Assembly: GCF_022458745.1 (NCBI RefSeq)
Contig: NZ_JAJJJF010000001.1
Location: 806,001 to 870,000 of the forward strand
Length of the DNA stretch: 64,000 nt
Direction of reading: 5' to 3'
Source: Bacillus piscicola
GTDB lineage: Bacteria > Bacillota > Bacilli > Bacillales > Marinococcaceae
Below are positions 1 through 10,702 of this stretch, piece by piece. Made by a program: the position numbers and the translations under genes. Positions within the stretch are counted from its first letter, which is position 1. Every line of letters starts with the position of its first letter. Below the pieces are notes generated by a model. That model was given only the letters and a program-made list of their open reading frames with translations. It made no database searches and had not been told where the DNA came from.

Positions 1-2
1 AA

Positions 3-749
3 AAGTTTGTTGAAGAACCTCGCCACGTTGAAATTCAAATTATGGCCGATTCCCATGGTAATGTCGTACACTTCGGCGAACGTGATTGTTCCATTCAGCG
101 ACGGCACCAAAAATTGGTCGAAGAAGCACCTTCGCCCGCACTTGATCAAGATATTCGTGAGGCGATGGGAGAAGCAGCTGTTAAAGCGGCGAAGGCGGTA
201 AATTACTGTGGAGCAGGAACCGTTGAATTCCTCTTGGATAAACATAAAAAGTTTTATTTCATGGAAATGAATACGCGTATTCAAGTGGAGCACCCTGTCA
301 CCGAAGAGGTAACAGGTACAGACTTAATTAAGGAACAGATCTGGGCTGCAGCCGGGAAAACACTATCCATCAAACAGGATGACATTCTGATAGACGGATG
401 GGCGATTGAATGCCGTATTAATGCTGAGAATCCAGCCAAAAACTTTATGCCATCACCAGGAAAGATTGAGACATACTTGCCGCCTGGCGGTTTAGGTATA
501 CGGGTCGATAGTGCCGCTTATCCCGGCTATACCATTGTTCCCTTTTATGATTCTATGGTCGCGAAGTTAATTGTAAAAGGAAAAACGCGTGAAGAAGCGG
601 TTTCGCGGATGAAGAGAGCACTTTCGGAATTTGTCGTGGAAGGCGTAGACACAACGATTCCTTTTCATCTCAAACTAATGGATCACCCTGATTTTCAAAA
701 AGGAGATTTTAATACGACATTTTTAGAAAATCATACTATTATGGATTGA
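3..749 (+). CDS. accC: Biotin carboxylase subunit (acetyl/propionyl-CoA carboxylase), 5' truncated by window
   Basis: ATP-dependent carboxylation of the biotin on the carrier protein, first half-reaction of an acyl-CoA carboxylase. The frame is open from base 3 and gives 248 C-terminal residues; the N-terminal ATP-grasp part lies upstream of the window. Visible family motifs are EPRHVEIQI, the [14 protein letters not shown] segment holding the catalytic arginine and glutamate, and the C-terminal biotin-carboxylase domain. It is followed almost without gap by a TetR gene, a BCCP gene and a carboxyltransferase plus methylmalonyl-CoA mutase genes, so I infer that this copy serves propionyl-CoA rather than fatty acid synthesis. 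Acetyl-CoA specificity cannot be excluded from sequence alone. Confidence 0.93.
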   Translation, partial: KFVEEPRHVEIQIMADSHGNVVHFGERDCSIQRRHQKLVEEAPSPALDQDIREAMGEAAVKAAKAVNYCGAGTVEFLLDKHKKFYFMEMNTRIQVEHPVTEEVTGTDLIKEQIWAAAGKTLSIKQDDILIDGWAIECRINAENPAKNFMPSPGKIETYLPPGGLGIRVDSAAYPGYTIVPFYDSMVAKLIVKGKTREEAVSRMKRALSEFVVEGVDTTIPFHLKLMDHPDFQKGDFNTTFLENHTIMD

Positions 750-766
750 GGTTGGAAAGAAAGCAG

Positions 767-1417
767 GTGAAAGGAGTGCCACGCAAATCAACAAAAGAAC
801 GCATTATCGCAGCAGCACTTCAGCTTTTTGAAGAATACGGGTTTCACGCCGTTACGGTTGATAAAATAGTTAAAAATAGCAACACCTCCAAAGGCGGCTT
901 TTATCATAATTTTAAATCAAAAGATGAATTGCTTTACACGATACATGATTCTTTTATTACGTATGTGATAGACAAAGCAGCGGATGCCCATTCCAGCTAT
1001 GCAACTCCTGCAGAACAGCTGTATGAAACCATTCGTTCGTTTGTGAAGATGTTTGAAATGTACCGGGCCCATGTGACGGTGTTTTACCAGGAAAGTTTGT
1101 ATTTATCTCCCTCTTATTTCGACAGTATTAAGAAAAAACGTGACCAGTACAAAATTATGATGTTTACGGTTGTGGAGGAAGGGATTCAACGAGGGGAATT
1201 TCGAAAAGAACTACCGGTTCCAATCACATCGATGGCGATTTTCGGTATGATCAATTGGACATACAAGTGGTATAAAGCAGATGGGAAGTTTACTATTCAA
1301 GAAATAGCCGACATATATGCCGATTTAATTATGCAGTCGGTATTAACTGAAAAAGCTCGAAAAAACCAAGCTTATCAGCATTTCTTTCTTAAAAATAATG
1401 AAATAGTCAAGGAGTGA
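767..1417 (+). CDS. TetR/AcrR family transcriptional regulator
   Basis: Predicted DNA-binding regulator of 216 residues. The N-terminal TetR helix-turn-helix is clear (residues about 10-55, ending in the [16 protein letters not shown] recognition segment), followed by a helical ligand domain. Possible starts are TTG 746, GTG 767 and GTG 776; I chose GTG 767 because the SD-like GGAAAG lies upstream at a usable distance, while 776 would sit directly on its own SD. It lies inside the carboxylase operon, between biotin carboxylase and BCCP, and its stop overlaps the SD region of accB. I infer local control of propionyl-CoA/branched-chain catabolism in response to an acyl-CoA; the ligand is not visible in the sequence. 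Confidence 0.88.
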   Translation: MKGVPRKSTKERIIAAALQLFEEYGFHAVTVDKIVKNSNTSKGGFYHNFKSKDELLYTIHDSFITYVIDKAADAHSSYATPAEQLYETIRSFVKMFEMYRAHVTVFYQESLYLSPSYFDSIKKKRDQYKIMMFTVVEEGIQRGEFRKELPVPITSMAIFGMINWTYKWYKADGKFTIQEIADIYADLIMQSVLTEKARKNQAYQHFFLKNNEIVKE

Positions 1418-1422
1418 TAAAA

Positions 1423-1920
1423 TTGTTTAAAGTGAACGAGATTAAAGAACTTATTCGGGCAGTAGACAAGTCAGGAATTGGTGAATTAGAGATTCGTGGA
1501 GAAAATAAGGAAAAACTGACGATAAAAAAAGAAGTGTCCGCTGCTGCCACCGTTTCCACAGGAGAGCCTAAAGAAACAGCACCTGCACCACAGCCGTCTG
1601 CCCCGCTCCCTGCTGCATCTGCTGAACCTAAAGAAGAAGCTCCAGCACCGGTCTCAAAAGAAAACGACACTGCTGCTGATGAAACGTTGCACAAAATTAC
1701 TTCTCCGATGGTCGGGACGTTTTACCGGTCACCTTCTCCTGAAGCCGATCCATATGTGAAAGAAGGAGACAAGGTGTCAGAGGAAACGATCGTTTGCATT
1801 GTAGAAGCGATGAAATTGATGAATGAGCTAGAGGCTGAAACTTCTGGAGAAATCGTAGAGATTCTTGTTGAAAATGGTGAACTTGTAGAATATGGACAGC
1901 CGCTCTTCCTCGTCAAATAG
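1423..1920 (+). CDS. accB: Biotin carboxyl carrier protein
   Basis: Carries carboxybiotin between the biotin carboxylase and carboxyltransferase. The protein has 165 residues: an N-terminal AccB-like helix ([17 protein letters not shown]), a Pro/Ala/Glu-rich flexible linker (about 40-85) and a C-terminal biotinyl domain with the [12 protein letters not shown] motif, biotinylated lysine at residue 131. I chose TTG 1423 over GTG 1414 because AAGGAG at 1409-1414 is then 8 bases away and homologues start at this position. It belongs to the propionyl-CoA carboxylase/mutase operon. Confidence 0.93.
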   Translation: MFKVNEIKELIRAVDKSGIGELEIRGENKEKLTIKKEVSAAATVSTGEPKETAPAPQPSAPLPAASAEPKEEAPAPVSKENDTAADETLHKITSPMVGTFYRSPSPEADPYVKEGDKVSEETIVCIVEAMKLMNELEAETSGEIVEILVENGELVEYGQPLFLVK

Positions 1921-1973
1921 CCGCAATGTCAAAGCAATACAACGCGTGCGTTTTTTAAAAGGAGGAAATTTCA

Positions 1974-3527
1974 ATGAGTGATATATTTGACCACATTGAC
2001 GAGATGGAGCAGAGGCGTGATAAAGTAAAACTGGGCGGCGGGGAAGACCGGATCGATGCTCAACACGAGCGCGGAAAATTAACGGCCCGTGAACGCATTG
2101 ACTTCCTCGCGGATGAAGGCTCCTTTGTCGAGGTAAATCCATTTATCGAAAATCGCGGGATGGACTATGGCGATACTGAGGCACCAGGCGAAGGTGTTGT
2201 TACCGGCTATGCTAAAGTAGAGGGAAGGCTGATCTTCTTATTTGCCCAGGACTTTACCGTTTTCGGCGGTGCATTGGGAGAAATGCACGCTTTAAAAATT
2301 GCCAAAATAATGGATCTGGCAGCAGAAAACGGTGCCCCGATAATCGGATTAAATGATTCAGGCGGCGCCCGCATTCAAGAAGGAGTGCTCTCCCTCGACG
2401 GGTACGGACACGTGTTTTATCGTAATTCAATCTATTCCGGGGTGGTGCCCCAGATCTCAGTCATTATGGGACCTTGTGCAGGAGGAGCCGTTTATTCGCC
2501 TGCGATAACTGATTTCGTTTTTATGGTCGAAAAGACGAGCCAAATGTTTATTACCGGACCAAAAGTAATTGAAAGCGTAACAGGGGCGAAGATTAACAGT
2601 GAGGATCTTGGCGGCGCCAAAGTACATTCGTCCAAAAGTGGTAACGCTCATTTTACTGCTCCGACGGAAGAAGAGACACTTGAGGCGGTGCGGCGCTTAA
2701 TCAGTTACTTACCCTCGAACTATGAGGAAAAACCACCTTCTAAAACGCCTGTCAGCCTTGTCCACGCGGAAGAGCGGATGAATGAAATGCTCGATATTGT
2801 GCCAACCGACAGTACAAAAGTGTACGACGTCCGTAAAGTAATCAAGCTGCTTGTTGATAATGAAGATTTTATGGAAATCCAGCCAAGTTTTGCAAAAAAT
2901 ATTGTTATCGGCTTTGGTAGAGTGAACGGTGAAACGATTGGCGTCGTAGCGAATAATCCGAAGATGATGGCAGGAGGACTAGACATTGATTCCTCTGATA
3001 AGTGTTCACGATTTATTCGTTTCTGTGATTGCTTTAATATCCCGATCCTCACTCTTGAAGATGTAAGCGGCTTTATTCCAGGGGTCCAGCAGGAACACGG
3101 CGGAATTATCCGTCATGGTGCTAAGATATTATACGCCTATTCAGAAGCAACCGTACCGAAAATAACCGTTATTTTACGTAAAGCCTTTGGCGGGGCTTAT
3201 GTTGCCCTCAACAGTAAAGCAATAGGGGCGGATATGGTATTTGCCTGGCCAAACGCTGAAATTGCTGTGATGGGGCCTGAAGGTGCGGCGAATATTATTT
3301 TTGCCAAAGAGATCAAGGAAAGTGCAGATCCCGAGAAAACGCGGCAAGAGAAAATTCAAGAGTACCGGGAACGTTTTGCGAACCCTTATATAGCCGCAAG
3401 CAACGGAATGGTAGACGACGTCATTGACCCTCGGGATACACGAAAGTATTTAATTAATTCCTTGGATATGCTGCGCAATAAAAAGAAAGAAACTCCTAAG
3501 AAAAAACACGGCAATATTCCCTTGTAG
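1974..3527 (+). CDS. Acyl-CoA carboxyltransferase (propionyl-CoA carboxylase beta type)
   Basis: Transfers carboxyl from carboxybiotin to an acyl-CoA, here probably propionyl-CoA giving methylmalonyl-CoA. The 517-residue length and sequence fit the PccB/MmdA single-chain carboxyltransferase family (ACCT N and C crotonase-like domains): GKLTARERIDFLADEGSF near the start, NDSGGARIQEGV oxyanion-hole region, and GAYVALNSKAIGAD in the C half. ATG is preceded by AAAGGAGG. Adjacent biotin carboxylase, BCCP and methylmalonyl-CoA mutase genes support propionyl-CoA carboxylase (B. subtilis YqjD-like). Methylmalonyl-CoA decarboxylase is less likely, because no membrane decarboxylase subunits are present. 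Confidence 0.92.
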   Translation: MSDIFDHIDEMEQRRDKVKLGGGEDRIDAQHERGKLTARERIDFLADEGSFVEVNPFIENRGMDYGDTEAPGEGVVTGYAKVEGRLIFLFAQDFTVFGGALGEMHALKIAKIMDLAAENGAPIIGLNDSGGARIQEGVLSLDGYGHVFYRNSIYSGVVPQISVIMGPCAGGAVYSPAITDFVFMVEKTSQMFITGPKVIESVTGAKINSEDLGGAKVHSSKSGNAHFTAPTEEETLEAVRRLISYLPSNYEEKPPSKTPVSLVHAEERMNEMLDIVPTDSTKVYDVRKVIKLLVDNEDFMEIQPSFAKNIVIGFGRVNGETIGVVANNPKMMAGGLDIDSSDKCSRFIRFCDCFNIPILTLEDVSGFIPGVQQEHGGIIRHGAKILYAYSEATVPKITVILRKAFGGAYVALNSKAIGADMVFAWPNAEIAVMGPEGAANIIFAKEIKESADPEKTRQEKIQEYRERFANPYIAASNGMVDDVIDPRDTRKYLINSLDMLRNKKKETPKKKHGNIPL

Positions 3528-3551
3528 CCGAGAGCAGAAAGGAAGAAAAAA

Positions 3552-5654
3552 ATGAAAGAGGAATTACAAAACGTATTAAAGGATATTTGTGCCTTTCCTG
3601 TTCCTAGTGAAGAAGAGTGGTATGAAGCTGCTGCCAAGTCACTAAAAGGAAAATCTGTAGAGAAAATGTTGTATACGGAAACAGATGAAGGAATCACATT
3701 GAAACCGCTATATTTTGAACACGACAGAGAGAAACTTACTTATGCAAATAGCTTACCTGGGTATTCCCCGCATTTGCGGGGAATGAAAGTCCTTCCGGAA
3801 AAACCCCATCCTTGGGAGATAACGCAAAAAGTGGTAGAAAGAACTCCGGAAGCGGCGGGTCAAGAAGTTAGTGAAGGGTTAGCGAAAGGCCAGCATGGAA
3901 TAACGATTCAATTAAATGAAGCAATTTTAGCTGGAGAGAAACTACACATAGATAACGTGGGAGACATTGGAGTATTAGCATCAGATGCAGAGGATTTTGC
4001 TGAATTATTTGCGGGTATTAATTGGGAAGATCATTCGATTTATATAGATGCAGGACCAGATGTCCTCCCAGTTTTTGCTCTGTGGGCGGCAGCTGCAGAG
4101 GAAAAAGGAGGCCTTTCCAAGGCAAAGGGTAGCGTTGCGGCTGATCCACTCGGCCATTGGGTGAAAACAGGGAGCCTGCCTGTTTCCTTAGAAACTTGCT
4201 ATGACCACGCCGCGAAAATTATCGAATGGTGTAAAGAAAAAGATGTTGCTGTCCGTACAATTCTTGTAACCAGTGAGCCATATCACAATGGAAGCGCCAG
4301 CGCAGTAGAAGAAATAGCTTATACGATGGCGGCAGCAGTAGCGTATATTCGTGCCTTGCAGGAGAGAGGAATTCCCGCGCAGGAAGCCGTCTCATCGTTC
4401 CAATTCCGCTATCCGGCCGGTGCTTCTTTCTTTATGGAGATTGCAAAGTTCCGGGCTGCGCGTCTACTCTGGTCCAATATCCAGGAAGCTTTTGGGATTG
4501 ATGAAACAGAGCGCGTTATGCACGTTCAGGGGACGACCTCCAAAAGGACAAAAGCAAAATACGATCCGTATGTTAACATGCTGCGGGCTACCACAGAATC
4601 ATTTGCGGCAGCCGCAGGTGGTGCTGATAGTCTGGAAGTTGCTCCGTTTGATGAAGCATTTCAGCGTCCTACTGCTTTTTCCAAACGAATTGCTAGAAAT
4701 ACACAAATTATTTTGCAGGAAGAAGCCCATGTCGGACGTACCATAGACAGTGGCGGTGGTTCTTTTTACATCGAACAATTAACAGATGAATTAGCAGCGA
4801 AATCGTGGGAGTTATTCCAGGAGATCGAAGGAGAAGGCGGACTTGAAGTGAGCCTTCACGAAGGTGGGCCGCAAAAACGAGTAGAGACGCGCCGAGCTGA
4901 AAAAGAAAACCAAGTAGAAAAACAGCAGCGCGTATTTGTCGGAGTGAATAAATATGCGGATATTCAAGAAAAACCTGTTTCGGTTACCCCTGAAGATGAT
5001 ATTGAACAAGTAAGCCGGTTTATTAAGCGTTCTAATGAAAAGCGTCCAGCTGTTACGGATGATTCCTTAAATCATTCGGATAACGTCGTAGAGGATGCCA
5101 TTACAGCAGCAAAAAATGGTGCACCTGTGTCTGCACTTGCCAAAAAAAGCGGCTGGGGCTTACATGTAGAGAAAATCACTCCGCTGGCGCCGATGCGGGA
5201 AGCAGAAATGTTCGAAAAGCTACGCGAAAATGCTGAAAAATATAAAGAGCGAAACAACCAAGAACTTTCCGCTTTGTTGGTAACGTTAGGTCCACTTGCT
5301 GCTCATAAAGCGCGTGCTGATTTTGCGTCTGGATTTTTACAGACGGGTGGCTTCCATGTGAAACGAACAGAAGGAGTGCAGGAAGCAGAAGAAGCAGCAC
5401 AAGCAGCTGCGGAAGCGGAGGAGTCCATCATTGTGTTATGTGGAGCAGATGCCGCGTATGAGGAGCTTGCTCTTCCTGCTATCCGCCTGATGAAAGAAAA
5501 GGCACCTGAAAAAACGATATTACTCGCTGGCAAACTTTCATCAGAGCAAGAACAGGAATATGCAGACAATGGTTTAGATGACACCATTCATCTCCGCTCT
5601 AATTTGTATAAAACATTAACATGGCTGCAAAGTGTGGAAGGAGCTAAGGTTTAA
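3552..5654 (+). CDS. mutA: Methylmalonyl-CoA mutase small (beta) subunit
   Basis: Non-catalytic partner of the adenosylcobalamin-dependent methylmalonyl-CoA mutase heterodimer. The 700-residue protein has the mutase TIM-barrel domain (about 1-480) and a degenerate C-terminal Rossmann domain. In the latter the cobalamin-ligand DxHxxG motif seen in the large subunit is absent; the equivalent stretch reads [13 protein letters not shown]. This is normal for MutA of actinobacteria and bacilli. The TAA stop overlaps the ATG of mutB by one base, so the two are translationally coupled. Confidence 0.94.
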   Translation: MKEELQNVLKDICAFPVPSEEEWYEAAAKSLKGKSVEKMLYTETDEGITLKPLYFEHDREKLTYANSLPGYSPHLRGMKVLPEKPHPWEITQKVVERTPEAAGQEVSEGLAKGQHGITIQLNEAILAGEKLHIDNVGDIGVLASDAEDFAELFAGINWEDHSIYIDAGPDVLPVFALWAAAAEEKGGLSKAKGSVAADPLGHWVKTGSLPVSLETCYDHAAKIIEWCKEKDVAVRTILVTSEPYHNGSASAVEEIAYTMAAAVAYIRALQERGIPAQEAVSSFQFRYPAGASFFMEIAKFRAARLLWSNIQEAFGIDETERVMHVQGTTSKRTKAKYDPYVNMLRATTESFAAAAGGADSLEVAPFDEAFQRPTAFSKRIARNTQIILQEEAHVGRTIDSGGGSFYIEQLTDELAAKSWELFQEIEGEGGLEVSLHEGGPQKRVETRRAEKENQVEKQQRVFVGVNKYADIQEKPVSVTPEDDIEQVSRFIKRSNEKRPAVTDDSLNHSDNVVEDAITAAKNGAPVSALAKKSGWGLHVEKITPLAPMREAEMFEKLRENAEKYKERNNQELSALLVTLGPLAAHKARADFASGFLQTGGFHVKRTEGVQEAEEAAQAAAEAEESIIVLCGADAAYEELALPAIRLMKEKAPEKTILLAGKLSSEQEQEYADNGLDDTIHLRSNLYKTLTWLQSVEGAKV

Positions 5655-7831
5655 TGAAAAATCCAGATTTTACAAAAATTGCATACAATGCTGTACAGTC
5701 ATCAGATGATTTTAAACAGTGGGAGGAAAAAGTAGAGGAAACAACTGGGAAAAACGCAGAGAAGCATTTTTCAAGAACCGGTGAAAGACTTCGAGTCCAG
5801 CCCCTTTACACAGAAGAAGATACGAAGGATTTACCGCATACCGGATATGTATCAGGAATTGCTCCTTTTTTACGAGGGCCGTACCCGGGCATGTATAAAA
5901 CAAGACCATGGACGGTCCGGCAATATGCCGGCTATTCCACTGCCGAAGAATCAAACGCATTTTACCGGCGGAATCTGGCTGCAGGGCAAAAAGGGTTGTC
6001 GATCGCGTTTGACCTGGCGACACATCGCGGCTACGATTCGGATCATCCCCGTGTTGTTGGAGATGTCGGCAAGGCCGGAGTTGCGGTGGATTCCATTTTA
6101 GATATGAAAGTATTGTTTGATGGAATCCCATTAGATCAAATGTCAGTTTCAATGACAATGAATGGGGCTGTACTTCCGATTATGGCTTTTTATATTGTCG
6201 CTGCTGAGGAGCAAGGGGTCAGTCAAGAGAAATTGACAGGTACCATTCAGAACGACATTTTGAAAGAATACATGGTGCGGAATACGTACATTTATCCTCC
6301 TGAAATGTCGATGAAAATTATAGCTGATATTTTTGCTTATACGTCGGAGCATATGCCGAAATTCAACAGCATATCCATCTCCGGTTATCATATGCAGGAG
6401 GCGGGAGCAACGGCTGACCTTGAGCTTGGATATACACTGGCGGACGGTCTTGAATATGTAAGAACGGGGTTAAAAGCAGGGCTTGATATTGATCAGTTTG
6501 CCCCGCGTCTGTCTTTCTTTTGGGCGATTGGCATGGATCACTACATGGAAATTGCTAAAATGCGGGCAGCACGGCTCTTATGGGCTCGTTTAATAAAACC
6601 GTTTCAACCGAAAAATGAAAAATCAATGGCGCTACGGACCCATTCGCAAACATCTGGCTGGAGTCTTACGGAGCAAGACCCATACAATAATGTGATCCGG
6701 ACGTGTGTCGAAGCAATGGCAGCGTCTATGGGACACACCCAGTCTTTGCATACGAATGCTCTTGACGAAGCGATTGCGCTTCCAACTGATTTTTCGGCGC
6801 GGATCGCCCGTAACACGCAGTTGTACTTGCAAGAAGAAACAGGTATGACCAATGTCGTTGACCCATGGGGTGGATCCTACTATGTAGAAAGACTAACGGC
6901 AGAACTTGCTCAAAAAGCTTGGGAACATATACAGGAAATTGATGAAGCCGGCGGGATGACGAAAGCCATTGAAGCAGGACTTCCAAAGATGCGAATTGAG
7001 GAAGCGGCGGCACGCAGACAGGCACATATTGACTCAGGACGCGAAACAGTAGTCGGCATCAATAAGTATAGGCTTGAAAAAGAAGATCCACTTGATATTC
7101 TTGATATTGACAATACAGCGGTTCGTGAAGCGCAGTTGGAACGTCTTGCGAAACTACGTGCTGAGCGTGATGAAGATAAAACGAAGTCATGCTTGAACGC
7201 ACTTGCCAAAGCTGCAGAAACAGGGGAAGGCAACCTTTTGAAACTTGCAGTCGATGCTGCTCGGGCTCGCGCGAGTCTTGGTGAAATATCCGATGCTATT
7301 GAGAAATCGGCAGGACGTCATCAAGCGATTATTCGCTCGATAAGCGGAGTATACAGTGCGGAATTTGGAGAGGAAGAGCTTATGAATGAAGTTCGCCAAT
7401 TAACAGACGAATTTGCCGAAAAAGAAGGACGGCGTCCACGGATCATGGTTGCCAAGATGGGGCAGGACGGACACGACCGTGGTGCGAAAGTGATCTCAAC
7501 TGCTTTTGCGGATCTCGGATTTGATGTGGATATCGGTCCTTTATTCCAGACACCAGAAGAAGCGGCAAGACAAGCTGTTGAAAATGATGTTCATATTTTA
7601 GGAATGAGTTCACTTGCAGCTGGCCATAAGACACTTCTTCCGCAAGTAAAAGAAGAGTTAAGAAAACAGGGACGAGATGACATTGTCATTGTCATCGGCG
7701 GTGTTATCCCAGCTCAAGATTACGATTATTTACGAGAAAAGGGAGCTTCAGCTATTTTTGGACCAGGTACCGTGATCCCTGCTGCTGCCAAGCAAGTGAT
7801 GGCTGAAGTAAATAAACGACTTGAAGAATAA
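5654..7831 (+). CDS. mutB: Methylmalonyl-CoA mutase large (alpha) subunit
   Basis: Catalyses the reversible methylmalonyl-CoA to succinyl-CoA rearrangement with adenosylcobalamin. The 725-residue protein has the substrate barrel ([19 protein letters not shown] near residue 85, [23 protein letters not shown] region) and the C-terminal B12-binding domain with intact base-off motif MGQDGHDRG (DGHDRG near residues 605-610), SSLAAGH and IGGVIP. Overlap with mutA and the MeaB gene downstream complete a propionate-to-succinyl-CoA route. A methylmalonyl-CoA epimerase gene is not in the window and may lie upstream. Confidence 0.96.
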   Translation: MKNPDFTKIAYNAVQSSDDFKQWEEKVEETTGKNAEKHFSRTGERLRVQPLYTEEDTKDLPHTGYVSGIAPFLRGPYPGMYKTRPWTVRQYAGYSTAEESNAFYRRNLAAGQKGLSIAFDLATHRGYDSDHPRVVGDVGKAGVAVDSILDMKVLFDGIPLDQMSVSMTMNGAVLPIMAFYIVAAEEQGVSQEKLTGTIQNDILKEYMVRNTYIYPPEMSMKIIADIFAYTSEHMPKFNSISISGYHMQEAGATADLELGYTLADGLEYVRTGLKAGLDIDQFAPRLSFFWAIGMDHYMEIAKMRAARLLWARLIKPFQPKNEKSMALRTHSQTSGWSLTEQDPYNNVIRTCVEAMAASMGHTQSLHTNALDEAIALPTDFSARIARNTQLYLQEETGMTNVVDPWGGSYYVERLTAELAQKAWEHIQEIDEAGGMTKAIEAGLPKMRIEEAAARRQAHIDSGRETVVGINKYRLEKEDPLDILDIDNTAVREAQLERLAKLRAERDEDKTKSCLNALAKAAETGEGNLLKLAVDAARARASLGEISDAIEKSAGRHQAIIRSISGVYSAEFGEEELMNEVRQLTDEFAEKEGRRPRIMVAKMGQDGHDRGAKVISTAFADLGFDVDIGPLFQTPEEAARQAVENDVHILGMSSLAAGHKTLLPQVKEELRKQGRDDIVIVIGGVIPAQDYDYLREKGASAIFGPGTVIPAAAKQVMAEVNKRLEE

Positions 7832-7867
7832 ATAGCCAGACATTCAAAAGAGAAGGGAGGGGGAAAA

Positions 7868-8869
7868 GTGGCTGTTCAGAGGGGCAAAAAAAACGCGTTA
7901 ACCGTTGAAGATTATGTAGATGGTGTATTAAACCAGAACCGCTCGATAATCGCAAGAGCCATTACACTTGTGGAAAGTAATGCACCCAAACATTTCACGC
8001 TCGCGCAAGAGGTGCTGAAACGCCTTATGCCTTATACAGGGCGTTCTATTCGGGTAGGTATTACAGGAGTGCCCGGAGCAGGGAAAAGTACGTTAATCGA
8101 AGCATTCGGCTCGATGCTGTGTGATCAAGGGCATCATCTGGCTGTTTTAGCGGTGGATCCTTCCTCCAGCGTCAGCAAAGGTAGTATTCTTGGTGACAAA
8201 ACGAGAATGGAGAAGCTGTCTAATCATCCGAACGCATACATTCGTCCTTCCCCGTCAAGTGGTACGCTCGGCGGAGTCGCGCGGAAAAGTAGAGAAACAA
8301 TGCTTATTTGTGAGGCCGCCGGTTTCGATGTCATTTTTGTAGAGACGGTGGGAGTCGGCCAAAGTGAAATAACCGTTCGGTCGATGGTCGACTTTTTCCT
8401 CGTGCTTATGTTGACCGGAGGCGGCGATGAACTTCAAGGGATGAAAAAGGGAGTCATGGAAATTGCAGACGCCATTTTTATCAATAAAGCGGACGGCAAT
8501 AACAAACAGGCTGCGTTAAACGCGAAGGCTGAATACAACCGTTTACTTCACTACTTGCAGCCTGCAACTCCTGGTTGGGAAACGCAAGCTTATACGGTTT
8601 CTGCGCTTACCGGCGAAGGAGTGCCGGACATCTGGGAAGTTATTCAAAACTATGAAAAGAAAATGAAGGAAAGTGGCTTCTTTTCTGAAAGACGGGCTGC
8701 ACAACTGTCAGAATGGATGGATCGCTTGATTGAAGATGAGCTTACTCACACTTTTTATGAGGACGATGAAATGAAGCGGGTCCTTCCGGAAATGAAACAA
8801 AAAGTAAATGAAGGAACCATTCCGTTAGCGCAGGCAGTACAGTATTTAATGAAAATATACAGGAAGTAG
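7868..8869 (+). CDS. meaB: MeaB/ArgK-type GTPase, methylmalonyl-CoA mutase chaperone
   Basis: G3E-family GTPase that gates adenosylcobalamin loading and protects or reactivates methylmalonyl-CoA mutase. The 333-residue protein shows Walker A GVPGAGKS at residues 67-74, VDPSSSVSKGSILGDKTRM and the FVETVGVGQSE switch segment, NKADG as the base-recognition motif, and a C-terminal helical dimerisation arm. GTG start with a strong GGGAGGGGG SD. It is last in the mutase operon, followed by a terminator. Old ArgK kinase annotations for this family are misleading. Confidence 0.95.
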   Translation: MAVQRGKKNALTVEDYVDGVLNQNRSIIARAITLVESNAPKHFTLAQEVLKRLMPYTGRSIRVGITGVPGAGKSTLIEAFGSMLCDQGHHLAVLAVDPSSSVSKGSILGDKTRMEKLSNHPNAYIRPSPSSGTLGGVARKSRETMLICEAAGFDVIFVETVGVGQSEITVRSMVDFFLVLMLTGGGDELQGMKKGVMEIADAIFINKADGNNKQAALNAKAEYNRLLHYLQPATPGWETQAYTVSALTGEGVPDIWEVIQNYEKKMKESGFFSERRAAQLSEWMDRLIEDELTHTFYEDDEMKRVLPEMKQKVNEGTIPLAQAVQYLMKIYRK

Positions 8870-8885
8870 TTTATACCAAGAAGAA

Positions 8886-8921
8886 CCCCCGGCATCCTTT
8901 ACGGTGTGCCGGGGGCTTTCT
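8886..8921 (+). terminator. Rho-independent terminator after meaB
   Basis: Perfect 9-bp stem (CCCCCGGCA at 8886-8894 with TGCCGGGGG at 8907-8915) followed by CTTTCT. It closes the carboxylase/mutase operon and may also act for the convergent MFS gene ending at 8947. Confidence 0.88.
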
Positions 8922-8946
8922 ATCTGTTCAAATTAAGCTGCTGTGA

Positions 8947-10128
8947 TTATGAGGATGTGACAGATGAAAGCTTTTGTTTTTTGAGCTGTGCTGTGTAAGT
9001 AGCATAGAGAATGAACGCGACAATAGATAAAATGATCCCGGAAATATAAGGGAGCCCAGCCGCAACAGAGAACAGCCAGCCGCCTAATGGAGGTCCGATG
9101 ATACGGCCAAGTGAATCAAAGGAAGAAAGCGCCCCAGTAGCTTTCCCGATACCAGCTGTTGCAGTTTTTGTAATGAGTGCCGAAACACTTGGACGAATGA
9201 CCCCGTTACCAATTCCGAATATGCTGAGGAAAATGGCAGCTGTCAGGAAATTATCCACAAATAAGATCAACCCAAAACCGACAGCGGAGACGGCAATGCC
9301 GATCTGGATAACCGAGCCTTCTCCGAAGCGCTTGGTCATTCTTCCGACGAGACCACCCTGTACAAACGCCCCGGCAAGCCCCATGATCATGAAAATATAG
9401 CCAAGTTTGATGGTACCAAGTCCAGCTTTTTCAGCTGCAAAATAAGCAAACGTTGCTTCAAGGCCCGCTAGAGATATAGAGACGAACAGCTGTAAGAAAT
9501 ACAACATTGAAATGGTACTTCCGGACGTTTTGAGAAGCGGGCCTTTCTCTTTTGGTTGAACGCCACGTTCTTCTTTAGGCAGTGATTCCTTTAGAACAAA
9601 AGTAACAAGGAGAAACGTCACGAGCGAAGAGATCCCGGCTATCACAAAAGGAGTGGCAAGGCTGGCTTTTGAAAAGACCCCGCCAATTGCCGGACCGAAA
9701 ACGAAGCCGAGCCCGACTGCCGCGCCTATAATGCCCATCCCTTTTCCACGATTTTCCTCCGTTGTAATATCAGCAGCGAACGCTTGGACCGTTGGCATAT
9801 TGGCGGAAGAAAGGAAGCCCCCGAGAATTCTGGCAGCGAATAGCATCCATAGTGATGATGAAAAAGCCATAAAAAAGAATGAGAAAGAAAGTCCTAGAAT
9901 TCCAATCATCATCACTGGTTTACGACCGACACGGTCCGATATCCTTCCCCACATTGGAGCAAAAATAAACTGCATTAGCGAGTACACAGCCATTAATAGT
10001 CCTAATTGGGTTGGAGAAGCTCCCAACTCCTCTGCATAAAAGGGGAGAACTGGAATAATAATACCGAATCCGACCATGACGAAAAACATAACAGCAAATA
10101 ATATAGGTAATGCTTTATTATTTTCCAA
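8947..10128 (-). CDS. MFS transporter, drug:H+ antiporter type
   Basis: Predicted 12-TM major facilitator protein of 393 residues. The motif A loop after TM2 reads GRISDRVGRKPVM and the TM4-5 region GAAVGLGFVFGPAIGG matches motif C of drug:proton antiporters (TetA/NorA/Bmr-like). It sits 9 bases after the end of the PadR-family gene on the same strand, so both are probably one transcript, and PadR regulators commonly control multidrug exporters. Substrate is not predictable from sequence. Confidence 0.9.
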   Translation of the reverse strand: MENNKALPILFAVMFFVMVGFGIIIPVLPFYAEELGASPTQLGLLMAVYSLMQFIFAPMWGRISDRVGRKPVMMIGILGLSFSFFFMAFSSSLWMLFAARILGGFLSSANMPTVQAFAADITTEENRGKGMGIIGAAVGLGFVFGPAIGGVFSKASLATPFVIAGISSLVTFLLVTFVLKESLPKEERGVQPKEKGPLLKTSGSTISMLYFLQLFVSISLAGLEATFAYFAAEKAGLGTIKLGYIFMIMGLAGAFVQGGLVGRMTKRFGEGSVIQIGIAVSAVGFGLILFVDNFLTAAIFLSIFGIGNGVIRPSVSALITKTATAGIGKATGALSSFDSLGRIIGPPLGGWLFSVAAGLPYISGIILSIVAFILYATYTAQLKKQKLSSVTSS

Positions 10129-10137
10129 AACGAAAGT

Positions 10138-10677
10138 TCACTCCACTTCTTTGTTGTAATCCGGAGACGCCTTCAACTGTTGAATCGTTTCATTTAAAAA
10201 GGATAGTTCTGCTTCAAGCATCTTTTTCTTATGCTGGAATGCAATGTTTACTCCTTTACTGGTATCATGAAGAGGAGTAAGTTGAACAGCATGGTGTTTC
10301 TTTTCTAAGTCTTTGCGCCGTTTATTTAAGTAATGAACGGTATCTTCAACCGGTAGATGATCGAGGAACATCAAGCCGATATCCCCTTCATAAAAGACTG
10401 TATCGGCAGCTGCTAAGTTTTCCGCTAACAACTGGTAAAAGAGCTCCATGCCTTGGTTGTTGATAGAGTACACTTTACGCGGCGGGCGGCTGCCCTCTTG
10501 CTCCACAGATACATCGATATATTTTCCTTTGCTCAATTTCTCCAAATGTGCATATGCGGTTGCTTTTTTCATGTCTGTGATAAAAGGAAGATTGGTTTCA
10601 ATAAAATCATGAATCTGATAACCGTGCTGACTTTGGGAAATAAGTAAACCGAGAAGCAGTAAAGAACGATGGTCCAT
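10138..10677 (-). CDS. PadR family transcriptional regulator
   Basis: Winged-helix repressor-type protein of about 179 residues: N-terminal PadR wHTH (LLLLGLLISQSQHGYQIHDFIE, then KKATAYAHLEKLSKGKYI) and a C-terminal helical dimerisation region ending in a basic/coiled segment. Two starts are possible: TTG 10686, only 2 bases from GGAGG, and ATG 10677, 11 bases away; I chose ATG 10677. It is divergent from adenine deaminase and directly upstream of an MFS exporter gene. Two inverted repeats in the shared promoter region are candidate operators. I infer autoregulation and control of the exporter. Confidence 0.9.
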   Translation of the reverse strand: MDHRSLLLLGLLISQSQHGYQIHDFIETNLPFITDMKKATAYAHLEKLSKGKYIDVSVEQEGSRPPRKVYSINNQGMELFYQLLAENLAAADTVFYEGDIGLMFLDHLPVEDTVHYLNKRRKDLEKKHHAVQLTPLHDTSKGVNIAFQHKKKMLEAELSFLNETIQQLKASPDYNKEVE

Positions 10678-10702
10678 ATTAGACAAGGCCTCCTTCGTTA
10701 AA

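Noticed and set aside
1407-1694. 95-residue minus-strand frame opposite accB
   Set aside because: It is low complexity (Ala/Ser/Gly-rich) and mirrors the Pro/Ala linker of BCCP; a shadow frame.
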